In this document: piece after piece, positions 23,330-35,700 of the stretch | How the letters are laid out: every line of letters begins with the position of its first letter | How positions within the stretch are numbered: the stretch's first letter is position 1 | Notes under the pieces: model-generated | The model's input: only the letters and a program-made list of their open reading frames with translations | Database searches by the model: none | Told to the model about the DNA's origin: nothing | NCBI GenBank assembly: GCA_031763025.1 | Contig: JASSKH010000005.1 | Location: 16,272,128 to 16,336,127, forward strand | Direction of reading: 5' to 3' | DNA from: Macrocystis pyrifera | Taxonomy: Eukaryota; Sar; Phaeophyceae; Laminariales; Laminariaceae | DNA: 64,000 bases | Made by a program: the position numbers and the translations under genes

Positions 23330-24499
23330 GTGTAATCGTCGACTTCTATCCGGCCACTATTAATGGCGGCCTTGGTCATCCTGCCACAAAGGTGAAAAAA
23401 AGAATCGGAGGAACGTTTCCTTCTTTTGCTGAAAACCTCTCTCTCGCCTCGGCACGACATGTTTGTTTTTTGCCTCTTCCGCCTCACGGCCTTTCGACCT
23501 ACCACTAACTGTATTGTACACCCATTTTGGTTTTTGGGGCGCACTTGCTTGCAGGGAGTGTAGCCTGTTTTTTTTTTTTTTTTTGCGATTCGCAAGTGCA
23601 GGCCCATGGATGCACGCACGGTGACACGCAGAGCTCAAACGCGGCCAACCCTCTCACTCCCCAGCGAGACGGTATAGGGTAATATTCTGCCGTTAAGCAA
23701 AACATCGTATATTCTGAGAGAAACATATACGTGGTATATATTATATCGGTGTAATAAAACATCACATTATCTGAGAATACCACATACCTCGTATATATAT
23801 TATCCGGTGTAGTAAAACACCATATTATCTGAGAGTAGCATATATGCCCCTCGAGGTAACATGTTTTTTTTTTTCATCTTTTTCTCGGAGTACTTCTCGG
23901 GCTCGTTCCCAAGAATGTCTCAGGACAAAGGGCTGCTGGTACATGGTGCACGGTTCTCTCTGATGAGTGAAAGTCTGACGTTCTGGTATTCTGAGATCGT
24001 CTAGGCGTGAACGAGATGTGATTGGTGCTGCCCTTGTGTGGCGGAACCTCCTTGGTTCTTGTGAGATTGTGTGAGATTGTGAGATTTCGATGACACCCGT
24101 CCCATCGAATTCTTGGGGCCGTTATTCCGCCGCTTTTGGCATTTGTAGATATCTTGTCTTCCGAACGCTCGGCGAGCAGTCTGCTGCCAACACTATGAAG
24201 CACAGATGCAGCAGGGCGTGAGCAGCACGTGCCCATGCATGCACTTGTCGAGGGCTAAAGTTAAGGTCTCGCCGTGGCGGCGTGCGTAGTGCCTACCAGT
24301 CCTATTTCGAGTAGGCTGCCCGAGGGAACGTGCAGTATGAGACACTTTTTCATGTGCACAGAAATTCTCTTGGTCTGCAACAGACTACACACAACTGTTG
24401 CGTGCAAGTGGAAGGCTAGAAAAAGTGATCAGCGGCGATTTTCGGGGCTATGAGTATGATGCGCCTTCTGATTGCTCTTGCACCGACTGCACTTGTATC
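23330..24499. other. Intergenic, no gene recognised
   Basis: Two diverged phrases containing ATATTATATCGGTGTAATAAAAC and a later version occur at 23735-23760 and 23795-23820, a small tandem repeat with a ~60 bp period. Otherwise no feature is supported. Confidence 0.45.
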
Positions 24500-24623
24500 C
24501 CCCCCCCCGCGCGCTTGGTGCAAGCAATGTCTGTGTGGTCGGTAAGACCCGACGTGCTCCGTCCCGGCGTTGTAGGTATGTGAGGGTCTATGGTCGATAC
24601 GACAACGGCCATGCATGACATGA

Positions 24624-24675
<52 letters not shown>
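24500..24675 (+). mobile_element. Poly-C-ended element, copy 2, with 49-C tail
   Basis: Starts within the family at GCGCTTGGTGCAAGCA and proceeds through GGTCGGTAAGACCCGAC, GTGCTCCGTCCCGGCGTTG, GAGGGTCTATGGTC and GGCCATGCATGACATGAG to an uninterrupted C run at 24627-24675, the longest in the window. The 5' part present in other copies is missing. Confidence 0.85.
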
Positions 24676-24676
<1 letters not shown>

Positions 24677-24723
24677 CGCCCTTCCCGGAACATAAAAACG
24701 CCTCGAAATGAACGGCCGTGCGT

Positions 24724-24874
24724 AGTAACAGTGGTAGTAGTAGTATAGTAGTAGTAATAGCAGAATAATAGTAGTAGTAATAGTAGTAGTAGCAGTAGCA
24801 GCAGCGGTAGCAGTAGCAGCAGCAGTAGCAGTAGCAGCAGCAGTAGCAGTAGCAGTAGCAGTAGCAGTAGCAGC

Positions 24875-24905
<31 letters not shown>
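24724..24905. repeat. AGT/AGC microsatellite
   Basis: About 180 bp of AGT and AGC triplets. Frames read as homopolymers (Leu on the minus strand) and are not genes. Confidence 0.9.
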
Positions 24906-24906
<1 letters not shown>

Positions 24907-25792
24907 CCCCATCGAGGCTGACACTGGGGCGATCGAAAACTGTCGCGAAATCGTTGAGGACTTCTTTTGGTTCATCTCCCTTCTTCGCCCTTGTATGTGT
25001 AAAGCTTCTCTACTCTACATACTGCATGTGTGTAAGTCACATTACATCTTCATTTCTACCAGTCGACGTCCAGCACACCTAGTGTTGGTGCTTCTTGTTC
25101 ATCCTGTAGAGAGATAGGCAAGCTCTATGGATGCAAACTATTACGAGACAGAGGAAGTACGTCGCCAATGCGCGGTATCTGAAAATAGACGTACAAAAAT
25201 CATTCGACGTATACCGTATACAAGCGTGTCTCCGAACTGCGGGTGCTTGCGTGCGCACAGCGGCAGCTGCTGTGATATTTGCACGTCATTTGCAGTACTT
25301 TTTTGTGTGCGCTGGTATTTCGCGTATGGTACCATTGCCATGTTTGTTTTTATTTTTCTCTTTGAGGTAGCAGGTGCGAGCCTACTGCTGTAAGTGTTGC
25401 AGGTGCCGATGTAACGCCTCGTCGGGAAACCCTGTACTCGTGTAGTTTTTCGCTAATATGTCCAGTGTCCAGGTATAATCGAGATTACTGACTTGTATAG
25501 TAGCACGTGCAGAGCGGTAGTGCGCTATGAATGGCGGTACTGCAGTAGTTGTGGTCGTAGATTCATGCGGGCGGTAGAGGTTTCGCATTTGAACAGCGGT
25601 GCAGGAGCAGCAGTTGTGACAGCAGTACGTACGCAGTGATACTACAGTCTCGTTATCAACATTTTGAGTAGTAGTGTCTGCAGTATCGGCATTATGTGAT
25701 ATGATAAAGTATCGGGCTATAGAAGTGGTTGTGAGATAGCCAGATACTATGTCATATCACAGTTAAAAAAAAGTACCAGTACTGTGTGGTAC
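24906..25792. other. Intergenic, no gene recognised
   Basis: CAG/TAC-rich text without repeat family or gene assignment. Confidence 0.45.
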
Positions 25793-25902
25793 TATTTAAG
25801 CGGGACCATAGTAAATAGGCCCTACGGTACACCTGAAAGCCTATATATTTCCCTATTTTTACGAACAATATTTGGTCCTGTTTACTATGGTCCCCCGTAA
25901 TA
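25793..25902. mobile_element. MITE-1 copy 4
   Basis: Left arm partly decayed (TATTTAAGCGGGACCATAG), right arm intact (CTATGGTCCCCCGTAATA). Core in the reversed orientation, as in copy 2. Confidence 0.88.
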
Positions 25903-25980
25903 GTTGTACAGCAGAAGCAGTACTCGCAGCAGTATCAAAATTGTATGTAGCAAGTGTTTACACTACCATAGTGGCGTTGA

Positions 25981-26089
25981 TATTACGGGGAACCATAGTT
26001 AATAGGACCAAATACTGTTAGTAAAAATAGGTAAGTATATAAGTTTTTGTGTGTACCGTAGGTCCTATTTACTATGGCCCCCCGTAATA
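25981..26089. mobile_element. MITE-1 copy 5
   Basis: Lies only 78 bp from copy 4 in the opposite core orientation. TATTACGGGGAACCATAG and TATGGCCCCCCGTAATA arms. Confidence 0.9.
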
Positions 26090-26555
26090 GTAACAGCAGT
26101 AGTGTGGTGGTGGTAGTAGTATAAGCAGTACTCATCTTAGGTATTCATATTTTTCATGTAGAGCTACGTATACGACGCTGCCTATGAAAATTCATACCAG
26201 GGGAAGCCATCATGGTCGTTGCTTGCTTCCAATTTAGATGTATTGGGCGTGCAACAGAAATGCTGAAGAAAGTAGATGCTGGAAATGAATGTGTAATCCT
26301 TGTTGAGTTCGAATGAATCGGTCCGCCTGTCTGTGTAAAATACACAACTATTAATTGCTGCCAGGTACCCTATAATGCCACTATCTTCTCTTCCTCCTAG
26401 TATTAGTGAATAGCAATATCCCTACACGAAGCATAGAGTACCGGATATTAACATTCGTAGGGCACACCAAGTACCCCAGTAGGCATGCAGGGCAACAACC
26501 AAGGTTAATTGCTGCCAGCACCGGGTAATATAATTGGTCAAATCTACAGCAGTAG
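26090..26555. other. Region upstream of the RRM exon
   Basis: No further exon of the ALKBH8 gene could be recognised here, although the N-terminal half of its RRM must lie upstream. CAGCAGTAG at 26547-26555 supplies the likely acceptor. Confidence 0.4.
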
Positions 26556-26774
26556 GGCCGGGTGATCCCGTGCTTGGAACTGGCTCCCTTCCTCTCACAT
26601 CTCACGCCTACCTACATGGTTTTCGTTCACGCGCGGCAGAACCAAGGTATCCGAGTGGTGACCTACGAAGACCTGGCGAACGCGACGGCTGCCCAAGGGG
26701 CCCTCGGAGCAGCCCTAGCCCCTCGGTTGGGACGGACGGTGGCTGTCAACTTCTGCGCGCTCGTTCCTCCCAAG
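26556..26774 (+). CDS. ALKBH8: ALKBH8 exon a (RRM C-terminal half)
   Basis: 73 codons in phase 0 at both ends. The frame is open back to 26556, directly after a TAG that would be the acceptor AG. An alternative acceptor at 26639 would give 45 codons. [16 protein letters not shown] fits RRM strand 3 and helix 2, and [15 protein letters not shown] fits the last strand leading into the AlkB linker. The donor is AAG followed by GTGAGC. Assignment to the same gene rests on matching phase and on the RRM-linker-PGL order of the family; the 7.4 kb gap makes this less certain than the other pieces. Confidence 0.7.
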
Positions 26775-29700
26775 GTGAGCAAACGTTCTCGAAAGCAAGC
26801 ACACCTCGAACAGGTCATCTAACAGATCATTCCCACAGACAGTAGTAGTTCATGATCGAGATCATTCAAGGCAGATCTATTCCCGATCTTGTATGATCTG
26901 TATGATCCAGCTCATGTTGCCGGGTGGGACCCGTACGTATAATCTGTGCATGGTCTTTCGTTGCACATGTTTCCCCTGGGTTAGATCTGTACTGAACACA
27001 GATCCTGCACAACCTTTCACAACGGCAGGTGAGGAACTATTAACAGATGATCTAGATCATTATCTGTCTATTTATATGTTGTGAAATATTACAGGGCATC
27101 ATTTTTTTTTTCTCTGCGCCGTGCTACGGTGGGGGTTTTACTTTACAGTATAGCCCAAATATTTCCCACGCCGACCGGGCTCCTCAACTAACCAAACTAC
27201 CTAACATTATCTGGAATCCGATATGTATTGCACCATGTTATTTGCAAGCCTATTTGATTTTGTATACGAGGTATCGGGCTTACGTGCAGCAGCAGTCCGC
27301 AATATTTCTCCCTTTCAAAAGCCGGTTGTTTGGGTGGCGGGTACAGAGTCCTTCACGCAAAGAAGCCTCACAAAAATTCGGTACTACTGTATACCCCTGC
27401 CGTACCACGCGTCCTGTCTGACACCACTCTGGGCGTAAATGTAAAGACCGCTTGGTATCGATATTAATGTATGAACGGTCCTTATATTACCGTTCAGAGA
27501 TGATACCAGGCATTGAGATGCGTGCTACGATAGGGGTGCTTACAGCAGTAGCACTTTTTTGCCTCATGAGGCGTTTTTTTTCGGACTAACCAGACTCCTT
27601 GACTTAATATCGTTGAAATACCATACCTGGTAGGCGTTTTGCAATATTTTCCCCTACCGCGCTGGGATTGTTCATCGGATTGCGCTTTTTAACGTTTCTC
27701 TAGATGACTCACCAATAGTGCAGAGCTCCTCAAGCGGGGAGCCTCAGAAGGCAAAAGTAGGTGCTACGTACGAGTAACCCTATCGTAGTATATGCGTCTT
27801 ATCAACCCTGCTGGTACTACAGTGTACGGAAACCTACATCTTACTATCTTACTTCAATTCCAACTGTTTCCCCCCACGATGGGAGTGCGGTTCTGAAGGC
27901 GGTAAATAGCGTGTGTTGTTCAACTTGCATCATAACCATCCAGTGAACGAGTACGTACGGTGTGCTGGGTGCCGTTAAAGCGCAGGAGGAATGAAAGACG
28001 GCGACAACAGGAGTGCTGGCTGTTTTCACGTGCAGAAGATACCGGTGTTTCCGGTACAGCTTTGAAGACCTGGCTAAGTTGTCTTTGTTGCTGCGTGCCG
28101 ACGAGGGTTAGCGTCGGCAGCAGACAAAAAACGTCGTTTCATAGCGTAACGGCTGCTTCTGCTGCCGCCGCCGCCGCTGCTGCTGCTGCTGCTGCTGCTG
28201 CTCATGTGATTGGCTGCTTGCGCGGAGGGCTAGCTATTTTTTCGCCCTTCTTGGTTGCTCGGGACCTCGTCGAGCTCTCGTTTAGATGAACGCGTGAAAG
28301 CTACTATTAATACTAAGGTTTAGGCGTCCCATATACGTTGGCATCTATTCCGCTTGGCGTACTTTCGATTTTCGTTTTTGATCACGTGAGGCCAATTCGT
28401 ACACAGTCGGAAACGTGGATTGAAAAATCTTGTTTCCGATCGGTTATTTTTCGGACTGGATTGTGAATCACTACCCTTCTTATCGTCCGTCGGATCGAGT
28501 ATGCAGTTTTTTGGTTATTTTCTGGAGGCGGTTGTTGTAAGGGAGTGACTAGCTTGATTAGCTTCAAGAAAAAGGGTAGGGTAGCTGGTAGGCGGAAGTC
28601 GGTTCGAAACTGCTTCGCCGTAATGCTCGTGGGGTCAGAGAGGTCTTCATCTTCCAGCAGCTGCGCTCAATCACACATACGTGCTGATATCTAGCTTCTT
28701 CCTTGAGCAGCGTGTGGGCTTCACACGCCGGGCATTCTCCTCCATCTCGTTCTCGAGGCCATCGCGGCGCTGGACTTCTTCGAGATCCGCCAACGCTACA
28801 GCCAGCGCAGCAGTTGGCAAAATGTCATCGACACGGCGCACTGCGGCCATCGGATGGTGACACGTGCTGCTGACGGGCTAAATAAGGATGTATCACGCTG
28901 AGTCGCGGCGAGCAGCAGCAAAAGCGACGGCAGCCAAGCCAGCGTCGCCGGTGTAGTGGTGTGGAGTCGTGTCGTATGTTGTATTGTTGTGTGGGTGTGG
29001 GATACTCGTGTGCGGCGGGACCTTCAAACTTTTCCGAAGCATGAATCAGACTGGCGTGTTGGATCGAACCTCTCAGTTTCTGGACTGTCTGGTCCAGTAA
29101 AAGATAAGAAGGGAAAAACTTGGATTGAAAAGGCGCTTTTTCAATTGCATAAGAACCTTTTTTTGTCTTCTATCGGGAACCGGCTTTTTCAATCCATGTT
29201 TCCGACTGCATAATAACTGGCCTAACGCGGTTATTTCGCGATGGTGTTTTGTTCCTCTGTCTCTTTATAGTCTGTGACCAAGATATTTGTGGATGCAAGT
29301 AAGCTTTCGTACCAGGCGGTCGGTACGACTGGGCTAGCTTTTAGGTGCGACTAGGCTAGCCTTTGCCGCCAGAAGCTGACAGGAGGCAACGTACGCAAAA
29401 CGGCTAGCCCAAGCTGGGTAGCTTTGAGCGACAGATGACAGCAGGCGACGTACACAACGCCGACTAGCCCGAGCAGCTGACAGCGTACGGCATACCAGGT
29501 ACGACAGAACCAGCACGACGGGCATCGTCAGCAATCCGTCACGTCAGCTGATAGCTTGGACAGCCCCCACCAAGCTTCTGTCTGTGGTCTTCTTGCCTTC
29601 GCTCGCAGTTTGTCACACACGGGGAAAAGCCCCGGCGATCGCGTACACCTTCGCCTTCGTGCTGGGATCTGGCTGTCCGCCGCCGGGGAGCTGTGGTCGC

Positions 29701-32700
29701 CCGCTTCCAAAAAAGCAACACAGACAACTTCGGAGCAATAGCAGACCCCCATCGCTGTTGTGTTGTTTTTTTTTTTCGTTTTGCGGGTAGATTTCTTTTT
29801 TCGCTGACGTGTTGGCAAAAAAAAAACGTCTATCGTGTTATCGTTGTTTGCTGCAAGTATTTTTTTACTCTCAAAATGCTAGGAATTGCGTATGTCCGTG
29901 TGGGTCCGAAGGGTCGATGTTGCTATTACGGGGGACCATAATAAATAGGACCTAATATTGTTAGTAAAAGTAGCAAAATATGTAGGATTTTGTGTGTACA
30001 GTAGGTCCTATTTAATATGGCCCGCAGTGTTACTTTACCCCACTACACTATACTATACTATACTACAGTAGTTGCGACCCAATAAAGTCACATACAACAC
30101 AGAGCAGCACCGTTCGCCATCACCCCATTACCCGACCCACCTGCAGCAGCAGCAACAGCCGTAATACAGCAACCTGCTCGGTGTGGCATGAATAAACAGC
30201 AACAACTACGCTACGAAAACAGCACCGATGCTGACGACGGGTCGAGAACACGCAAACACAGAACAGCAACAACAGCATCAACAAGAATCAACAGCAAGAA
30301 GAATGATGGGATAGTCGCTACTTCTTTCGCGTACGTATTTCCCTTTCGTAAAAACTGCAGAAGCGTTCATTAAGTTTTGTTTCACTTGATTTTAGTGTAC
30401 CCCCTGTCCGAGACTAAAAACATGTACCAGGTATATATATACAGTAAGGGCTGCCCGTTTTTTTTTTTCGCGTACCCTGCCCGTACCTGTGATATAGCTG
30501 GTGTGACTTCTTCGTATGCTGTTAATAGCATCATACCTGCTACCGCTTCGGGACACAAGGGCAGTACAATCTACTCCTGGAGTACGTTGTCTTCTTTCTA
30601 CCCAGCTTCATCGGTACACCCAGTGTCCGTCCTGACTCCTTATCCTAGGGAGACACTAATTATGTGGTCACCGACGGTGAGACAAGAGAAAACCTAAGCT
30701 GCTGTACGTACAATATAATATCTGGTACATGTTGTTCCCTGGTAATACACACCTAGGACTTCGAAGTACGAGTATCATGTAGGTTATGTGTTAGCGACGT
30801 GTCTCTTGGGTCACCCTCTGAGAACCATTATGAACCATTAGACTTGAGAACCGTACCTTTCTTTGTGCGGCTGGGTATGGACGTTTTCATACCTGCTACT
30901 GCTGTACTTCGAAAAGTAATACCTCAACACCTCATGTAGTCTTCATTCGTCTACTGCCATCGCTACTTGCCACTCCGATGGGAAATCTTGTAACTCTGCA
31001 AGATGATGAATGAGTACGCACGTACACTGGGGTGTGCTGGTGCCAGATGTCGTCACAGCAGCTGGAAATAACGGGCTAATGTGAAGAGACGAAGAACACG
31101 TAGACAGCAGTATAGGCAGACGAATAGTGTGTGTGTGGGGGAATAAGAACACAAGGCTCAAATTTTGAGGAAACGCTGAGAAATTGTAATCAAGACACCG
31201 TGTTCTAGCGGCGAGTGGTGGCACTAAATCCGGTACATTAGGCTGTGCTCATCGAGGCTGTTCGAGGATAGATAGCATCACAATAAGATTTCGAGTCTCG
31301 CTCAGGTTGGGCGTTTGTTGGGTGAGAGATTCCAGTAGCAGCCGCGTGCTTGCCTTGTAGGGGTAGCAGCTAATTTTTTCTGGGCTCCTCACTTGATTAT
31401 AGTATATAGGAGTTACAGTCCTCGATACCTGCAGTAACCTAAAATACTGACTTTGGGAAAAGCTAAGAGTGTAACTTGATGACCAAATTCCAAAGCAAAT
31501 AGGTACAACACAAAAAATATTTGCAATACACTGCTGGTATTTCAGCTGTATTGGGTTAAGGGGAGCCCGGAGTCAGAAATAGTCTGGCCCGAAAAGTTCT
31601 ACCCTGATGGTAGCATGCCTCAGTACATATAGGTGCAACTTTAAGTACCTGCAGCTGCACACTTCTCTTGGTGCTAATAAGAACGAGCGGCGAGTAAACA
31701 AGTATATACACAGCTGACGACCGTCCGAAATGCGACCTGAACGACAATCTCTGGCGCAATCAAATAACAAAACGCATCGCCTGCGTTTGGTTTTGTTAGG
31801 GCTGGGCTGGGCTTGGCTGGGCCGAACGGCTGGCGCTGGGTTATGTTCCTTGAATCGGAGGGAAGATAAAAGTGCGTGCGTCTCGGCTTTGTACGTTGCG
31901 TTTCTCTGGTGAAGGCAAACAACACAGCGCGCCGCTTGTGGAGGTAGTATGCGCGGCAGGGGTTGTCCTCAATTTTTTTATTTGACGAAATCGCCCAGGA
32001 TAAGGTTCCCCCCACCCCCGTGTCCTTGTAGGTAAGCAGACAAGGTATTCCGAGCTGGTCGCGGATTTTATCCCGAGACGAACATTTACATGTACCAGAT
32101 AGAACGGTATTTTGTTTTCTGCTTTTTCGTACAGCGTATACTATGGCATTGCACTTTTGTTGGTGTCTTTTTCGTCTCCTCTTGTTGGTATCTTGTCTCG
32201 TACTGGTACGTAGCTTGTGACGCTGACGGCGAGTGACTGCGTAGCGTTCGCCTCTCTAGGAAAAGCCCTGCCGAGGGCGGCGTGCTGAAATGTGTCGACG
32301 TGGAAAGAATGGCGTATCGTAAAAAACAACAAACACTATCAATACCACGGCAGGGCCAGAAATTACGGCAATTGACCTGTATGTGCGCTGCACCCTATTG
32401 ATGGCGTGCCGCCGAAAAAATCAGCGGAAAATGGGGGGGGAAAAAACAAGAAGAAAAACGCTCGCTGTTGCGTCGATTGCGTTGGCTGTCGGTTGTCGGA
32501 CCCCATAAAAAAAACGCCTTAGCATGTCTCTTGAGAACGCCTTGGCGTATCTCTTTCGGCGGCACCCAGACGCGTCGCGGATGTTTCGCTTCTCGCCTGG
32601 GCCTCGATTTCAGCGCAACCTATCCTTCTGCGGTGTTCCTTTTTTACACGGCGACGGAATTTGCGTAAGTTGTGGTCGGAGCTCCGTAGTCTTGGTCTGC

Positions 32701-35700
32701 ATACGCCAAGCAGGACGATGCGTACAGGGGGGAATGGGTGATATCAACAGACGTCAGGCTGTTTCGCTGCATTATTTTTTCCACCTGCTCACCGACACAA
32801 CAGCAGAATGTCACAGCTTGCTGCATACGAAGTGTACGACTACTGCGCACGCGTTGTGGGCGCTTTCTATTTTTCCCCCCCGCGCTGCCCACCCAGCAGC
32901 TATTACAGAGGGGCACGAACAGCGATCAGAATCCACGATGGAACAACGAAGAACACAGCTCCCTATGTAGGGCTGGGCACTGGCTGGCTCTGTCAGTGGC
33001 GATGGTACTGTCGTAAAAATCAAGCAGTACACTAGATTGCAGCAGTACACTGTCTCCCTTCTCTCCTATCTCCTCCGGAAACGCAATCGGCGGGTTTCTG
33101 TGCTATTATATGACGTATTACTTGGGCAAACGAACGATAAAGAGTACTGGCCAATATTCTGGTCAGGTCAACCGGTAGATTACTACTGCCAGTAGAATAC
33201 CACTACCAGCAGGTTACCACCGCCTGCGGATTACTACTGCCAGTAGATTACTACTGCCAGCAGGGTGCTGCTGCCTGTAGATTACTGTTAAATTACTACT
33301 GCCAGTAGATTACTATTAATACTGCCAGCAGATTACTACTGCCAGTACATGCGGTGCCAGTGCCCAGCCCTACCCCTTTGTTTATCAACCATGTTTGGCT
33401 CTGATTGCTGTGACCCCCCGTTGTGGCCGATTCCGGTTGATTCTGAGCAAGTACCAGGTATGAAAAAATGCGTGCACTTAGGATGGGGGATCGTCGCGTG
33501 CTACAAAAGAGGCAGTTGTTTTTGTTTCTGGCTGACGAGGCTCCTTAGCTGAGCGAACTACAGTACCTAAGGTCGCTGCTGGATTACCACTTTTTTGTGT
33601 GTTTATGACACGTAGTTCTAGGCCTTGGGGTTTCTCCATCCGGCGGCGCTTTCAGTTTTTTTGTCGTGTTCAGGTTTTGGGTGAGAGGGGCATATAACCC
33701 CTTTAGTCCTTTTAGAACTGCAGTCCCGCTTTGGAGACAAACTACTGAGAATTTTGAGTGATTTGTTCCCCAAAAAGGGACTGCAGTTTGCCCTGAAAAG
33801 GCTTAAGGCGAAAAAAAAAATAGGGCTCACCCTTTTCGTGCATAGCATGCATCGGTGGTCGGTCCCTATTACGGGGGACCACAGTAAATAGGACCAAACA
33901 TTGTTAGCAAAAATAGGTAAATATATATGTTTTTTTGTGTGTACCGTAGGTCCTATTTACTATGGTCGCCCGTAAATAGACTAGATAAAAAGGACGCCAC
34001 CCGTTTCCTTCGTGTCACGTAAAACCACCTGGACAGCCCATCAATTTTCGACATATCCCACCCGCTGATGCCCCCCCCCCGCTCCCCCAACCCCCAACTG
34101 GTGCCACGAACCCGACGGCGTTCCGCAGCCCCCAGGAAGGCCTGCGGTGCACCTCGGAAACCGACGATGTGGAGGTGCCAGGCCTGACACTGATCGAAGA
34201 GTTTGTAGGAGAGCAGGAGGAGGAGGCGTTGCTTGAGCACTTTGTACAGGGGGACGAAACGCGGTGGACGGGGCCCTTGCGGCGGCGTGTCCAACACTAT
34301 GGGTGAGCGTACGTTGTTTTTTTTTTGTTTGGAATTGGCTTCTTGGATAACGCAGAGGGAGGGAAGGGGGGGGGGGGAGGTGGGGGATGGGAGGCGGGAG
34401 ATGGCATGACTATGAGTAAGCGTAACATGCTTGTTTTCGGGAATGGGGTGCTTGGATAACGGAGGGGGGGGGGGGAGGAGGTGTGTGGCGTTTATAGGGG
34501 GTCCTCGGAGAGGGGGGGGTCAAACGGAAGGGGGGTGTCGTGTGACGTGTAGGATATCCTCCGACGTGAGTTTTTGGTGCTCCGTCAACAAGAGGACCGA
34601 GCGAGAGGGCGAGGGGGGAGGGCGTTGTGCGGTGGACAGATCGCACGCGAACAGCGCTTCAACCTTTCCTATATACGGACTTTCCGGGGCAGATCCGAAG
34701 ACGGGGAAACTGGGGGCAGACGCTTGACAAGACTCGCTGCCGAGCCTCCCCACCCCGCCGCGCTCAAGTGACTCTCTTGTCCACTGCGCATGTCGGAGCA
34801 GCAGCATCATCATCACCGGTTTCGATATCGTGGAGGCGAAGAAAGGGAAGTTTTTCTATTTTTCGCGGGAGCCATGACGACAGGAGGGGGGGGGATTGGA
34901 TCGCCCTTCCCGCTCGAGGAGCTGCTCGGTTTGCTCTCGTCCACCGTCAATTTTCAGTTTTCTTGGTGCCCCCCCCCCCCCCCCCCCAGTTCTGTCCAGA
35001 CGATTAACTTAGTTTGTGATTTGTTGCTTCTTTATTATCGGTCCCAACGCCCCACCCCTGGCCCCTCCCTCCCATCGTTCGTCGTAGAAAATGCACATCT
35101 ACAGACCACCGTGATGAACCGACATATCGGCGTTGGTGGAATATGTGAACTGAACCGCCCGACCTGCTCTGGTTGGTGCACCGCTCTGGCCTCTCTCGAT
35201 CTCTCGCAGGCGGGTGTTCGATTACCACACGAGGCATGTCGACTTTGACGCGCCGGCGCGACCCCTGCCGGAGTGCCTCGCCGCGGTTACCGAAGACATG
35301 GGAAAACGACGTTTGAAACCGTCGCTTCCGGATCAGTTGACGCTCAACGAATACAAGCCGTGAGTCTCGCGCGAACAGGGGCACCGCTGCCGAGTGGGGT
35401 GTGCATTGTTGTTTTTGGTGGTTGGTGTTGTTGCTGATGTTGCTGGTGTTGCTGTCGCTGTTGTTGCCGCGTTTGCTCGTTGCCGAAATCTAGGTCTGTG
35501 GTCACAGCAGAGGCTCCAATGACTGTGGAGTGGTAGCAATACTTGAGGGGGAAAATAGTAATATGTAATAATACATAGCGGGTTTATCCGAGGCAAGCCG
35601 TACACCTCAGTCAAGAAGAATAATAAAAAGTGAAATCAGCGCACGTACGTTCGTACGTACTTGTATGCCTGGTATTATATGCAGGTGAGCTTCGGTCGGT

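Noticed and set aside
24448-24975. 175-codon Leu-rich frame
   Set aside because: Product of the AGT/AGC microsatellite and the poly-C run read on the other strand.
27960-28289. Ala-rich protein
   Set aside because: Driven by the CTG run at 28143-28202.
32524-32970. Candidate exon ending in GTAAGT
   Set aside because: No family resemblance; lies in the ALKBH8 intron, and the neighbouring ALKBH8 exons join in phase without it.
33172-33352. CRISPR-like array
   Set aside because: Short irregular units without unique spacers in a eukaryotic context; a minisatellite.
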